A DNA stretch of 64,000 nucleotides from assembly GCA_950295325.1 (NCBI GenBank), contig OX485804.1, forward strand, positions 35,638,429 to 35,702,428. The letters are read 5' to 3'. Numbering within the stretch: position 1 is the stretch's first letter; every line of letters starts with the position of its first letter. Positions 45,987 to 58,747 of this stretch are shown here, one piece after another. The translations under genes were made by a program, and so were the position numbers. Source of the DNA: Polytrichum commune. Taxonomy: Eukaryota > Streptophyta > Polytrichopsida > Polytrichales > Polytrichaceae. Below the pieces are notes generated by a model. That model was not told where the DNA came from, ran no database searches, and saw nothing but the letters and a program-made list of their open reading frames with translations.

Positions 45987-47699
45987 TTGGATTGTCCATT
46001 GTTGAAAGAGGAATGTTGTGATTAATGCAGTGGGACTTGCAATTGGCGGCATGCAGGATTGCTCACGTGGAGTTCATAACATGCCACTGCTTGGCAGGGG
46101 AGCCTGTCATTAAGCTACTCCACATAAATACATGCAATGTACTTATTGCAGAATTTGTGTGCATATGTAAAATTTGTGAGCTCGCCGTATGTTAGGATGA
46201 CCCATGACCCACCGAGACATGCATCAACTTTACCCAACCACCAGCCACCCAACGGCTGGGGCGAACCAACATGTACACTGGTTCCTTGGAGGTAAGGGTT
46301 TAGGCATCCAACAGGGAACGAGTGTATGGGTTGGTTAATTACGAACCAAATCGCCACCCAACACGCATTGGTTTTCTGATCTAACAAGGTGCCAATCTCT
46401 TGCCTTCTTCTCTGTCACGCCAAGTGGCAATGCTCTCCAATCCACCAAGCCCTAGGGTTAAAAAAAAGGGTCAGAACAGCCTCACCCCACATACACACAC
46501 CTTTTTTCAACAACGAAAGATTCGTGGTGTCTTCGTAAACTCATCCGTTGGGAAGGTGAAAACGTAATGAGTTACTCCATATCGTGAGAATTGTTATTCT
46601 CAATCACTGGACATGGAAAATAACATTAGAAACACCGAATTAGTCTAGTGAGAGCCCCTTCATCCACGACGGATGACTCATCATAGATGTGATGAACCCC
46701 AAGCCTTGACCCCTCGCCCTCCCCACACCCTTTCTATTCTAAGCGTATACGGTAGACATACCCATTTTTCTGATAAATCTCCCAATCTTGATACATAGAG
46801 TCTCCTAAAGTTGTGAAGTTGCATACATGTAGCTGTCATTTTCTAATTTGGAATGTTGGAAATAGATAGTGACCAAGTGAGAGAGGAGTTATAGCCATAG
46901 AGGAGTCCAACATGATGAATAAAAAATAGGGTACAAAGGGCACAAAGTGTACTCAAGTTTTTGTCTACTAGTCTAGTTATCAGATCGACCTATGCTATGA
47001 ATACGGGTTGAGAGAGAACCTTGCCTTTGGAGAGTGACTGTAATTTCAACAGTTCAAAAGAAGTAATAATTTATTTATATATCTATTTTTTGGGTTTAAA
47101 CATCTTGATACCCAATTCTAGACCCGTAAAAATTCACTTCGTTATGGTGTACCATATGTATGCAAAATTGCTTTTAAGTTAGGTGGAAATGGGCCTGTAT
47201 CTGTACGTATAGAGCCGGATGTGCTATAGAATCTGTCTCATTGGGCCATGGAACCGAGCTAGGGCTGCTGCTTGATCCTGAAAGCCGCAATGGCCAGCTT
47301 TAACTTAGTTTGTGAGTGCCAACCTTTCTGTATTGAGGCCAAATTCATGGGTCCTTGAAGATATTATTATAATCAAAGAGGCACAAGGTATGGGCCTTCC
47401 CTTCAATCATCATTCCTCTTGCCCTCTCTTACACAATGCCCAAGACCACCAACGCATCATGACTCACTCTGCCCCCTCTCTCTTGCTTTCCTAACAAGCA
47501 TCGCTTTCCTCACTTGTTTATTGCTTCCTTGCGCTCTTTTTGTATACATATACTTATATACATATATAAACTTCCAAACAAAAATGATTACAATGATGCC
47601 TCCATCATTTTACTACAACATGGATGAGGAGCGCCGGTTTTTGGAAACTCTTTTTTCGGTCAAGGCGTCCCCGGAGTCACAATAATTCGGCAATAAGTG
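45987..47699. other. Non-genic stretch
   Basis: Contains a 95-base dispersed repeat at 46253-46347 (GGGGCGAACCAACATGTACA ... GAGTGTATGGGTTGG) with relatives at 52746-52834 (inverted) and 60778-60860. No gene recognised. Confidence 0.5.
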
Positions 47700-48571
47700 T
47701 TGATCAAAGACGGGCACCATGTTGACATCTTCATTTTGGGAGGTTACAATCATCATCGGTGCTTGAGGGGGCTAATGTTGCTTGTGTTGCCTAATGGAGG
47801 TGCACATGTTGTTGTATATTGAGAAACCAATTAGTAGCGATCATGATTCTAGACTCCAGAGTTGTGGATAGATTGGGGTAGGAGTGGGTTTGTTTTGTTC
47901 ATGAACATAAAAGGTTTGAGGATATGGCTCTCCTTGGCTAAGAAACTCTTGGTCTCACCATTAGCTTCAATTTATGAAGCGCGTGTAATACAATGGTTTT
48001 TGGAAATATGAAGATGCCAAGTAAGTCTTGTATCTTGGTTGATGTTGATGGTGTGCTGACCATGAGAGTCGTAGGCGAGGGGGTTAATAGTATCAAGGTG
48101 GTGGAGGGACATGGGTTTGGTTATGTTTTATTTTTCATTTATTAAGAATGACGTATGTTAAATTTTGTATGGATGTACGGTGTAGGTTTTCCATTAGGGT
48201 AGAGATGGAGGATTTGGGCAGTTTAAGGTTGGAGAGGGATCATATTATGGGTGTGTGGATGGCCCCTCTTACCCTTTAATGAATAAAAGTAAAGGTTTGA
48301 CTTGCCAACCTAGCGTGCGTAGTTTGGCTAGCACTTGACTATTTTTTGTAGTTTGTTTGCTATGGATTCTCTTGGTAGGCTGTCATGACAAAAGTTAAAT
48401 TTGAGATCCCCTCGTAAGTTTATGTGGTGGCCCATTGGGAGCGACGGAAAAATGGGGGGTGGCTTCTCTAGTGGTACCAATGATACACATTATGTCGGGT
48501 TTGAGTCAGTTGAGACATGTGCAGCTTGGGGAGTAACATTCACATGGGAGGAGCTATGATGGGAGGGGCCA

Positions 48572-49195
48572 TTATGGGAGGGTATTATCACATGGTGTGT
48601 GGTGTTGTGTTCCTACATTAATGAGTGTGTAACATCGGGTCATGTTACTAGAGAGGAGGATGTTAGCAATATCATGGATGGCCTTGTTGTTCTTTGAGTT
48701 ACGTAGACCATGGATGTACCTATTTGTGCATTTGGATAGAAGTTGGGGCCATGTGTTGATGTCTTTGAGGGGGGTAAAGAGTGCAATGTATGTTTGGATA
48801 TATGCGTGGCCTAAATATGTTCTTTTGTAGGTTGCCCATGTATTATGCATAGCGAAACTTAAAGACTTGGTTGAGTTGTGCATCTGTTATCCAAGGTGAT
48901 GTCCAAAATGCATTGAAGTGGGCCTAGCTAATGTTACCATTACCCAACCACTTGTCTGCATATGGGAAGTTTTCTTTGGCGTGGATAATTTGCATATTAT
49001 TACGATATTTGGATATTGATCTTTTAAATTTTTGATGGAGCCATTGTGTTGTATGGAGGTGGGCGTGGAATGCCAACAATAGTGGGTGTTGTGTGTTGTG
49101 TGTATGAGGGGAACGGTGAAGACTATGGGGAGAGTGGATCCTGACTTTGCAAGGCTATCCAAAATTTCATTGCCTTGGATATCGTCATGAGCCAA
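48572..49195 (-). pseudogene. LINE RNase H and C-terminal region
   Basis: 49195 downward reads AHDDIQGNEILDSLAKSG, the last RNase H motif (H..G N E .AD.LA), with the expected AD changed to LD. 48883-48572 continues KCTNRYIHGLR, then NKAIHDIANILLSSNMTRCY and NAGTQ-like NVGTQHHTPCDNT. The first three RNase H catalytic residues were not located. Confidence 0.65.
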
Positions 49196-50617
49196 ACTTT
49201 TTGGTTATGAATTTTGTGTGTGGTGTTGGTGATGAGTTGTGTAATTTCTTTCATGATGAGTAGGTCAGGATGATTCCTTTGGGAGGTGAGGTTGTAGACA
49301 TGGTTAGATATGTCATATATGCCATTGAGATTGTCCGTAAAGAGATAGATAACTCTATGTAGTGGTAGGGCATGTTAATGGGCTACTACAATGGCAAATG
49401 ATTTGGCATGGATACGGTTTGGACATCTTAGGTTTGTTTGCAATTCGGGTATCACTATGTGCACAATAGACTCCATCCCTCATAACTGCATGTTCCATCC
49501 CCTCGGAGGGGGGGGGGGGGTGAATGATCCATCTATATAGTAGGTGTTATGAGGGTTAAATGTTGCAGGTGGATTGTGGTGAGGTGTGTTAGGTGGGTAG
49601 GGGGGAATTGGGGGGAGTGACTAGAGTGGGTCGGGAAGGGGTGTGGGCCCATTTGGGGTTTATATTGAACTTGGGGTTAATGGTGTTATATGAGGGGTTT
49701 GTGGGTCAATGTATAGTAAATAGAAGGTGTGGCTAGTTGTAGTGTAGGAAGGAATGTGGGGGGGGGGGGAAGGGTTAACATCAGATGCATATCCAGGAAG
49801 AGGTTGAACTGTGTATGGAGGTTCACCCAATATCTCGCCCAATATATATGTTGTGTAATAATGATGGAAAGGTTAACATGTCTTTCCTTGTGTGGCCATA
49901 CATGCCCAATGCATTGCTTCTAAGGTGTTTGGGCGTGACCCAAACCTTCCCATTTGTGGGAGAGTGCAAGGCCTATTGATCCAAATAATATGTCTCTTGG
50001 GTGTGGTGAATGGTATTGTGTGAGTTCCATTGGGCATGTGAGGGAGGAAGAGTAGTACGAGTGGGTGATGTGAAGGTGTCAATTTTTTCAATTATATATA
50101 TATATATATTTATATATTTATATATATTTATTTATTTATTTATGTTAGTGTGGGGTGATGGTGTTTGTTGTTGGAAGTAGTAGTTTTTGGTTTGTTCCTC
50201 AAGAGTGGTTAGATGTAGCATTTTATTAACCATAAGATTTTGGTTCAAAGTTTTGTGGTGGTGGGTGGAGTTGGGTTTGTGTTGTTGTGGGTTGGGGGAA
50301 TCAATCCCAGAGCCATTGTAGGTGGTTGCTAAAGATGGTGGTGATGTGCATGCCTATGTGATTCGGTATGTGTGCCCATAGTGGAATGAATTGTATGGTG
50401 GACGTGGAGGTAATTATATTCATATTTGGGTTGCATTGTTGGGTTTTTAAGGTGAGGTGGGGTGTGGTGTGACTAGGGGGGGGGGGGTGGTATGCGTCCA
50501 TTGTCCATTGTTTGTTGTTGGTGGTGTGTCTAGCATGTGGATTGCCAGTGCATGTTGTTGCAGTGATTGAAGTTTTGTGTGAGGAGTACAAGGCTGCATT
50601 CCAGAGTGGAGTTGTTA

Positions 50618-51011
50618 GAGCATCCTCAGTTGGTCTAGGTAAAGCTCACTGCAAACCAAAACCTATCTTTTGACTGACCTAAAATTAGAAACTGAAATTA
50701 CCATCATTAGAAGCACACCTAAATAAACGTGAGATATTTCTCAAGAAAAAAGAATTGTAAAAATTTGACGTAGGTGAAATCCCTCATTGAAAACACCACA
50801 TTTTCAAAATTTAGAGGGAGTGCACCAAATCTTGCTTTAAAATGGAAAGATCCTCCCACACTCCCTCCAAATTTTTGACATTTAGAGGGAGTGTGGGAGG
50901 ATCTGTCCATTTTAAGCAAGATTTGGTGCACTCCCTCTAAATTTTGAGCAATTTTAAGCAAGATAGGTCTTGGTTTGCAGTGAGCTTTACCTAGACCGAC
51001 TGAGGATGCTC
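50618..51011. mobile_element. Tourist-like MITE with 42-bp inverted repeats, nested in the LINE
   Basis: Ends GAGCATCCTCAGTTGGTCTA and on, inverted at the right with one mismatch over about 42 bases; TTA duplicated at 50615-50617 and 51012-51014. GAGCATC-type ends plus a TTA duplication fit PIF/Harbinger (Tourist). The centre is a second long palindrome (TTTAGAGGGAGTGCACCAAA inverse to TTTGGTGCACTCCCTCTAAA), so almost the whole element can fold on itself. Confidence 0.92.
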
Positions 51012-51204
51012 TTAGGGTGGATAATGTGGTAGTTGGGAGCCATGAGGTCCCCCCCCCCCCTCTTCCCAGAGGGTGCCATTGGCATATGCTTTGTTGGGCA
51101 AATGCGCATGCCCCCCATTGATCTTTTCTAGAGATGATATGTGAGTTGATTATTTTTTGTATATAGGTATCAAGTGGCGGTGGTGTTGTGAGTGGGGCCA
51201 TGGG

Positions 51205-51233
51205 TGGGGGAGGGGGAGGGGGAGGGGGAGGGA
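51205..51233 (+). repeat. (GGGGGA)n tract
   Basis: Four to five G5A units; a strong G-quadruplex candidate. Confidence 0.85.
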
Positions 51234-51508
51234 ATGGAATGTGGTGAGATTGGAATATGATTTTGACTTGGGATAATGCCGCCTTGATAAGCTAGGGGGT
51301 TGCTTTGTATACAATTTTGAATTCTTGTGGGGAAAGAATATGTGTTTGATATGCGCTCTTTAGTTGACTTAAGGTGAAGATGCGGAAAGTATATAATTTG
51401 TGGAGGTATTTTATAGTGTTTTGCTTTTGATGTGGCATGAGTGTTGTGCATTTGGGGTGTGGCAACCATTCATGTTTTAGTAGGGTCTAGTGGATGGGTC
51501 TTTGGGGT

Positions 51509-51979
51509 TCAAGTGGGTGATGAAATGGCGTTGTAGGAGGAACAATGTTTTGGCGATGGAGATTGGGTGCATGCTTGGTATTTGAGACCAAGTAGTACTA
51601 ATGAGCCACCATTTATTGCAGTTATACATTTAACTAATCCTTGATAGATGCAACCCAATTGTCTTGTATCATTTAAGGCTTGGGACGGTCGAGTCTGCAA
51701 ACGCTTGACATATTTTTAGAGGAGGGATGTTTGTTCATACCAAAGTCACCATGCGGGAGTTGTGTAAGAATATTTGGTGAGCTTCAAGGAATTGTAGATC
51801 GTTTTGGTAATTTGGATGAGAATTTTGTCAAGTCTTGTGATGTTCGGCTTGGAAAAGGGAGCGGTATAGAATGCATATGAGATTCCTAGGCAGATAACAA
51901 TGTAAAAAGAGCAAGCATGGTCAAAGTATACATAAATAGTGCTCCGGTATACTATAACCATAAATTTCTGGTCAAACAC
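51509..51979 (-). pseudogene. LINE segment after the reverse transcriptase
   Basis: Reads FYTAPFSKPNITRLDKILIQ, ITKTIYN, and after a frameshift LNDTRQLGCIYQGL. This matches the thumb/connection region following the reverse transcriptase in this LINE type. Confidence 0.6.
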
Positions 51980-52745
51980 CTAAAATTAATAACAAAGTGT
52001 TGTTTAAATTGATTTTTTTTCCATGGCGCCCCCTATTGTTGTGTTAGGTACTCAAATATATAATATCAAGATGAGATCTTCAAAGCTTATCATCAAAAAT
52101 ATTGCTTAAAAGGTAATTGAACATAGATTTCATGACCTTAAATATTTTGAAGTTGGATTTATTTTTTCATATTCCTTGAATTCATTATAAACTTGAGGGA
52201 ATTATTACAAAAATTTGTAGAATTAGTTAAGTTTAATATTATTTATCATGTTTTACAAAAATTTGACAATTATGTGTTCAATTTATCTAATTGCACACTA
52301 CTTGCACCATCTTCTAAAATATGTAGACTTTTCTTGAAAAAACAACTGTCAACGTAAATTGCTTGGCTTTGTAGATTAATGTGTTTTCCAAATGTTTATG
52401 GTTCTTTCCTTTACAAAATTCTAAGTTAATATATAGTTTTGAATCACTTTCACATAAACCTATGCAGGGTATTGGAGTTGTGTACTTGACCATGCTTGCG
52501 CCCATTAGCTATTTTAATTTTTGTATAATTGTGGTGGGGGATAGTAGTATGGCTTTGCATTGGTTTTGGATTTTTGTAAGTGGTGGATTGTTCTTGTAGA
52601 TGCCATTTCAAGGTGGGGATGCCTTTGTAGATATGTGCATGGTTCGTTTTGTGAGAGGATGGGAAATTGTTTGCCTTTGTACGTGATGTGAGAAGCTTGT
52701 AGGTAAGTTTTGAAGATAGTTGACCGCGGGAGGAGCGGGGAATTT

Positions 52746-52834
52746 GCGCGAACCAATCCATACACTCATTCCTTGTTGGATGCCTAAACCCTTGTCTCCA
52801 AGGAACCAATGTACGGGTTGGTTTGCTCCAGCCC
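52746..52834 (-). repeat. Short dispersed repeat, inverted copy
   Basis: Reverse complement shows AACCAACCCGTACATTGGTT ... GGGTTTAGGCATCCAACAAG; relatives at 46253-46347 and 60778-60860. Confidence 0.8.
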
Positions 52835-52859
52835 AAGGGGGGGGTTTGGAGGTGGGATT

Positions 52860-53960
52860 TATTAGGGAATCTAGTAAGTGCACATTTAGATAGGTTAAGG
52901 TCCATGTTGGCCCACTTCGTAAAGAGCTATAGTTTTCTATTTGGGGTTGCATATTTTGGATGTCATCAGTGAGTTAGACTATGCCATCCGCATAGGCCGT
53001 GGTATGACACTGAACTTTGGAGGTGTTGAATGGGTATCCATTTGAGTTGCGCTCTAGCCATCTGAGGAGGTGCTCGAGAAATATGATGAAGAGATATGGA
53101 CTCAAAGTGTCTCCTTGTATAGTGCCTCTTTGGATATGAATGGGACAGGTGCTACCAAATGCCTCTCTATGGGATAATGTGGCGGCTATTGTGTAAAGAT
53201 TTCCTAAGATTTCAATTGCGTCATTGGAGTGACCTAACTCAAGCATGATGGCAAGAAGTCAGGCATGATCAATGGAGCCAAATGTGTTACCAAAGTCAAT
53301 ATATGTGATGAATATATCTTGTTATGTGAGTCGAGCATCTTCAAGGGTTGCCAAAAGAGTTTGTATTGGACGAAGAGTGTTGTGTTGGGCACAACATCCT
53401 TCCTAGCTTGGGTGAAGTATGGGTTTCACAAAAGAATGATAAAAGAGTGGTTAGGGTACTGGTGTATAGCTTATAGATTGTGTAGGCTATGGCAATGGGT
53501 TTGTAGTTTGGTTGCAGCATGGGGTATTTATTTATGTAACATAATAGTTCTACTATGTTTCCATGTATTTGGAACCAATTTTTGTGTGTAGTATTGTCGG
53601 AAGAAGTGGAAAAGCATGGTGTGGAAAGTTTAGGGGAGTGATTTCAAAATTTCATCGGGAATGTTATCTAGGCATGGGACCTTTATGGGGGAGAGACATT
53701 CAAGATATGTGTTGTGAATATCTTAGTTGTAGTGGTCATGTGTGAGCACATTGGATGAGCCTCGTTTGTGAAGAGTAAAACCACATGGGCCATGCATGCA
53801 CACAAGGTGGGGTGGTTTGAGGGATCTGAGCATAAGGGAGCTTGTCCACTAAATTGGTTTGTTGGGTAGAGAGGATTTCTTTGGCTACTTCTTGTGGGGT
53901 GGTTATTATTGAACCATTGGTTATTTTAAAGCATTGTAGGGCGCAGTGGTATGAGATGGA
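52860..53960 (-). pseudogene. LINE reverse transcriptase domain
   Basis: Motifs in order on the minus strand: YKPIAIAYTIYKLYTSTLTT near 53.5 kb, YIDFGNTFGSIDHA (motif A) near 53.3 kb, IQRGTIQGDTLSPYLFIIFL (motif B) at about 53.13 kb, and AYADGIV at 52.98 kb. The catalytic YADD of motif C is YADG here, so the enzyme would be inactive even without the stops. NLSKCALTRFPNKS follows at 52.9 kb, as expected downstream of motif C. Confidence 0.85.
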
Positions 53961-54099
53961 GAGGATTTTTTGTGAATATGCATTTGTTTAGAGTTGAGTG
54001 TGGAATAGTATTCGAGGATTTTTTAAAATTTTTTCAATTGATTTGAGTTTGTTTGGTTGTAATGATGATGGCTTGAGTTTTGGCTTGTTTGGCAATTAC

Positions 54100-54900
54100 A
54101 TCAAAGATTCCTAGCCAAGCACTGGTGGTGGTGGTGGGGGGGGGGGTTTGTGTGTCTGGGCAATATAGAAATTAGTGTGATGTTGGTGTGTTGTTGCTAT
54201 TGTGCGAGGGGTGTTAGTTTGATTACTCTAATGGCTTTTTGTAGGGTGTGGTATGTGTGGAGGTGTTGTTTCCATTGTTTTTGTTAATTCCGAGGTAGGA
54301 AACCAACTTGGAGTTTGGTGCAGGAAATGAGAGATTGTGATGATTTTGCAAAGCATGTGACCTCAATGCAATTGCTAAGGGTGGTGATGAGTTTGTGTAG
54401 TTCTACTTGGGCATGTACCCACATTTATGGGGGTAGTTTATTGAGGATTAGTAGAGGCTGTAGGTATGGGGATATTTCAGTGGAAGTTTGTATTTTGGTA
54501 ACATTTTCTAGGGAGTATATTGTGTTGTGGATCATTGTTAGAATACCTCCTTTTGCCATGGTAAGGGACACAAATATTCTCCATTGGCAAATGAATGCAT
54601 CATTGGAGTTTATGTAGAGGATATGATAGTCCGAAAAAAAATGGTTGATGTATCAGGTGGATTTGTTTTTGGGTAGTTTGGTTTCTTGGATGTGAATGAT
54701 GGTAGGTGGGTGGGAGTGGGAGGAGATGAAGTTGGATAGGCCAGGGAAGCTAGTGTTCCAAGATAGTACTATGATTGGTTTTGGTAAATTTGGCGGGGTG
54801 GGGGTCATACGTTGGGAATGTCATGCTAGTGGAGTTGGATGTGAGGGGGTTGCATATACCCTAAGATTGGGTCGAGGCACTTAAGCGTTTCCATTAACAT
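54100..54900 (-). pseudogene. LINE endonuclease-like region
   Basis: Contains YSLENVTKIQTSTEISPYLQ and MWVHAQVELHKLIT, recalling the variable part of LINE endonuclease domains of the same element type. Catalytic residues are not identified. Weakest of the LINE domains. Confidence 0.45.
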
Positions 54901-55800
54901 AGATTCAAGAGCGTATGGGAACCTCATGATGAAGGTTGTGAGGGCGGGAGTGAGTTGGTGTGATATTTGGTCATTGATGTATTCATATAGTTTGTGTGTG
55001 GGCTGAAGTTGTTCTTTGTGAAGGGATTGTGTGTGCATGTTTTTGGCTATGCAAGACTGAATTGTGTGGTGTGGAAAAGGAGGGAGTGATAGTCTTTGGA
55101 GTACTATGAAAAATGGGGGTTGGGTTGTGTGACGAGGAGGTGGTTACATGTGTGGGAGGTTGGGCTGAGAGTGGGGATGAGGGAAAATAAGAGGTGAGGA
55201 TGGGGGGGGGGGTGTATTTAAAATTGCAGTCGCATATCGAAAATGAAAAATTTGTAGTTGTTTAGCAACTACATATTAGGCCGGTCAAAAGAACTGCAAC
55301 CGACTTCGGTTGTGGTTTTTTTGGGCATAGTTTTCTACTAGTGCTTGAGTGTGCAATTGAATGTGGGTTGATATGTTTAAAGGAGAAAACCACATTTATA
55401 TCAATGCTCGTTAAGAGCATGAGTACAATGACAATAGAGGCCCTAAGCATAGAGTAGCTCCAATTGTGTGGGACAACTAGTCCTTGCATGCACTTTATGG
55501 GGTAGTGCATGTGGTATTGGCTATGACACAAACTTCATCTGTGGTTCCACCCATTTGGGTTGTGAATGTACAAAATGCAAGTGACATTTGCTAAGTCTAG
55601 CTAGAACCTCCATGCTTTTGTATCATGGCATCTTCTTGCATACGGGCTTCCGAGGCTAGCAATTATGTTTTGGTGTTGGATATGAAGTCGGCTTGGGGGT
55701 GGCAAACTTGTTGTTGAGTATCTGGCCTTGTTCCCCCCCTAGGTACATATGGTTTCTTGAATGTTTGAGGGACAATCCTATGGGGTGGGGGTTGGTGGAT

Positions 55801-57722
55801 TCATGATTCCATCATGTGGACCATTGCTTGCTGGATGGAGGTGAACCCAATTGCCTTGGCCTGAGCAATGGGTCTTCCTCCATCTAGCCTAAGAGCATGT
55901 GGAATGAAATCAACAAACTTGTTTAAGAGGGGGGGGGGGGGGGGGGGGGGGATATGGCAGTGGTGACACCACATAGTGTATGTTGCCAGGTTAAGACATT
56001 GGATGGATGCTATTCCAATTTTGAGGTTGAGAATGTCACCTTTGGTTTTATTGAAACTTATGTTGGTAATGCTACTTTCTCCCATCAAAGTGTTGAAATT
56101 TGTTGAGGCGAGGTCTTATGCATGCCATGTGTTGACTTCTTTGACTACAATCCTGAGGGTGAGGCTTTGTGCATAGCGGGTGGATTCAATGTTAATGCCT
56201 TCCATTTTATTTGTTGGTTTAAGACAGTCGTGTGGAGGAAGACACCGTCAAGGGGGAAATTCTTGGTCAGAACACGGGGAGGTCATTAGCGAAAATCGTA
56301 GAAACAACGTGCGATAAAAAATAGGGTCTAATATATTCATTGTAGATGAATTTTGTGAAAAACATACATATAGTATAGGGGTTTTTAAAATAATGAAACA
56401 TGTTTACATGTAAAATACCATGACATATAATAGCCTCTTTTATATAGTATGTACATGTAAAATAGTGTGGAAACAATTACTAGGGGTAGCGGGTCTAGGG
56501 TAGGGTATGTGCTAGTGGATAAAAAGAAGTAATTTTTTGTTGAGCAAACTTGGATGGATGACTTCGCAAGTTGGCTGGCTTGAACGTTACTGTAAGTAAC
56601 ATATCCAATGTGGAGTTAATATTCTCTACCTACGTGTTGGGAGGGAAGATTTCAACACGTTGTTTGATTTACAATCTTCTTTCCAATTTTCTTTGGTAGT
56701 ATAAGTAAAATAGGGTATTTTAAAATGATTCCCACAAAAAATTATAATTACTGATAGGGTGTATTAAAATACAAGCATTGACCTTTATTTTGAAAAATAC
56801 CATACCTTATAATCTATTCTGCAAGGTAAATAGCCCCCCGATAAATAAGTCCTGAGCGCACGTGTATGCATTAATATAAGAGGGAGTGACCCCCCCGAGG
56901 GTCAGAAGGAATTCCCTTGTCACCAAGGATGCAATCATGAAAAATTCAATACATGTGTTGAGGCGTGGTTTTGCATATTTGTAGTATTCCAACTCCCTCC
57001 CTTCAAAGTATGCTTGAGTTGTGGCAACAATGATGAGAGTCTTGACCAACTTTCCGACGAGCATGCAGGTTGCCATTGATGTGCCAAGGTTTTTGGGAGG
57101 ATGTAACCTTTCTCCACTTTGGCTTGGACTAGCGCCCCATCAAAAAATGAATAATGGCCTTGTCGCTTTTTAAGCAAGGCAATAGCGCAATTTTCTGATT
57201 TTCCAATCTAATCTTTGCAAAATCTAACCATTTTTTGTTAATGGGTGAATCATAACATTGAGGGGGGGGGGGGGGGTGATGACTTTGCTCCTAAGGCTGA
57301 TGCACATGACATCCAAACGGGCGTTGAGAAGAGCTAGTACCTCTAATTTGTGGAGATGATAACCATGTTCAGAAAGGATGGAGATTTGGAATTTGTGTAC
57401 TAATCTAGTGAGCGCGTTTGCTGCTTGACGTAATGGAATATGTGTGAAGTGTAGAGTTTGACTAGGCCATGTGGGCATGTGGAGGGAAAGAATTTTGGGG
57501 ACCATTTGCGAAGGCATGCTTACATGAGAGCATGGGTTATGCTTCCAGAAGAGTGTTGTGAAGTTGGAGTAAGGTGGCTCTGCTTCGCGTTTCCATAGTC
57601 ACAAGGTCTCCATTTGCAATGGCTTTTGCGTGGGTTGTGGCTATCCCGTGCCACAACAAGTTTTTGAAGTCAATTTTGGACATCGGTCTCGCCAGTGGGG
57701 TGATGGTCACTCTAGACCCCAT
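55801..57722 (-). pseudogene. LINE ORF1-like remnants
   Basis: Broken frames: ATTHAKAIANGDLVTMETRS (57.6 kb), ISILSEHGYHLHKLEVLALL (57.4 kb), KKRQGHYSFFDGALVQAKVE (57.1 kb), SITNISFNKTKGDILNLKIG (56.05 kb) followed by a CHHCHI pair that may be part of a zinc knuckle. Assigned to ORF1 by position and composition rather than by a firm domain match. Confidence 0.45.
55929..55951 (+). repeat. Poly-G tract (23 G)
   Basis: The longest of the homopolymers in the window; inside the LINE ORF1-like region, where the sense strand reads poly-C. Confidence 0.9.
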
Positions 57723-57800
57723 ACGTTGGGAATGAGCTTCATTGATGGGGGTTGAACCTTTGGTGCGTGATAGTGAGCTTGTAGAGAAGGGCCATTAAGG

Positions 57801-58180
57801 TAGGGGTGGCAATTTCCGTCCAAATTTCAGATGTGCCTAGTTGGGATGCTGAAATTATTTTTTTTATAAATTTTGAGCGCTCCGCAAAGCTGGTGCAAGA
57901 GCAACTATGAAAAAATCAAAATATTCCAACATGTTTATGATTTCCTACAAATTTTTAAAGGAAACCTTGTAGAGTGACCAACACTCGCACATAGGGTACG
58001 TGGTATATCCACAGGGTGGATTTCTAAAACCGACCGCTAGCAGCCAATGAAATGATGGCAGCGTTGTGAACGGTAAAAACACCTTGATAGGTGCTTTTGT
58101 AAACCCAGGTAAAAGCACCTAAAGAGGTGCTTCCAAGATAGGGGTCGACTTTAGGACCCGCACGGAAATTGCCACCCCTA
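57801..58180. mobile_element. hAT-like MITE (380 bp)
   Basis: Ends TAGGGGTGGCAATTTCCGT and its inverse. Flanks CATTAAGG and CCTTAAGA agree at 6 of 8 bases, as an aged 8-bp hAT duplication would; TAGGGGTGGCAA is a common hAT terminus in plants. A TTAA duplication with ends GGTAGGGG (piggyBac-like) is the alternative. A subterminal palindrome GGTGCTTTT ... AAAAGCACC lies near 58090. Confidence 0.8.
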
Positions 58181-58188
58181 CCTTAAGA

Positions 58189-58747
58189 CAAGAAGAGAAG
58201 GAAACATGGTTGTGAAAACGGAGCTTGCACGGGATTTGGTGTAAGGGCCTTGGGCATGTTGTGTGTGAGCAGTAGCTGCAACTTGTTTTCGATGTCCGCA
58301 AAGCTACTACACTTGCCCGGAGGTGGCTAAGATCAACTCTATCCAGCTCCGGCAAAACCACCCTCCTCACTCACAATGTACACTGGGATGTTACATGTTA
58401 TATAGTAGACAACACTTGTTCTCAAAATCTTAAATCACTACCACCATATTAGTCCCATGCACTGCAAAACTTGCAAATCTATCACAATGATTCTATACTT
58501 ACTTTTCTTTTTGGAAGACATATTCTAGTTATTATGTTTAATATAATCTATGTTTATTGGAACAAAAGTCTTTTGTACTCTTTGGTCAAGGGATAACGAA
58601 TCATTTGAAATACGGTATGTTACCATCTTTGTTAACAGAGCATTGTTGCTCTCCTTATAAATCGTGAACCGTGTTTCTCGGAGAAAAAACAAGTATACAA
58701 CCTCAATTTCCAAATTGGCAAATCAGTATACTAACTATAATATGAAG
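58189..58747. other. Non-genic stretch
   Basis: Nothing recognised. Confidence 0.4.

Larger units (their letters stand above)
47700..57750 (-). mobile_element. Large decayed LINE (ORF1-like, endonuclease, reverse transcriptase, RNase H)
   Basis: On the minus strand, from high to low coordinates: ORF1-like segments (57.7-55.8 kb), an endonuclease-like segment (about 54.9-54.1 kb), reverse transcriptase (about 53.9-52.9 kb), the region after RT (52.9-51.5 kb), RNase H (about 49.2 kb) and a C-terminal region down to about 48.5 kb or beyond. All are broken by stops and frameshifts. A MITE is nested at 50618-51011 and at least seven poly-G tracts (poly-C on the sense strand) lie inside. Ends were not determined exactly; the low end could be anywhere between 47.7 and 48.5 kb. 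Confidence 0.8.

Noticed and set aside
50719-51201. 160-codon minus-strand frame, the longest in the window
   Set aside because: Most of it is the palindromic interior of the Tourist-like MITE, read through into flanking LINE sequence.
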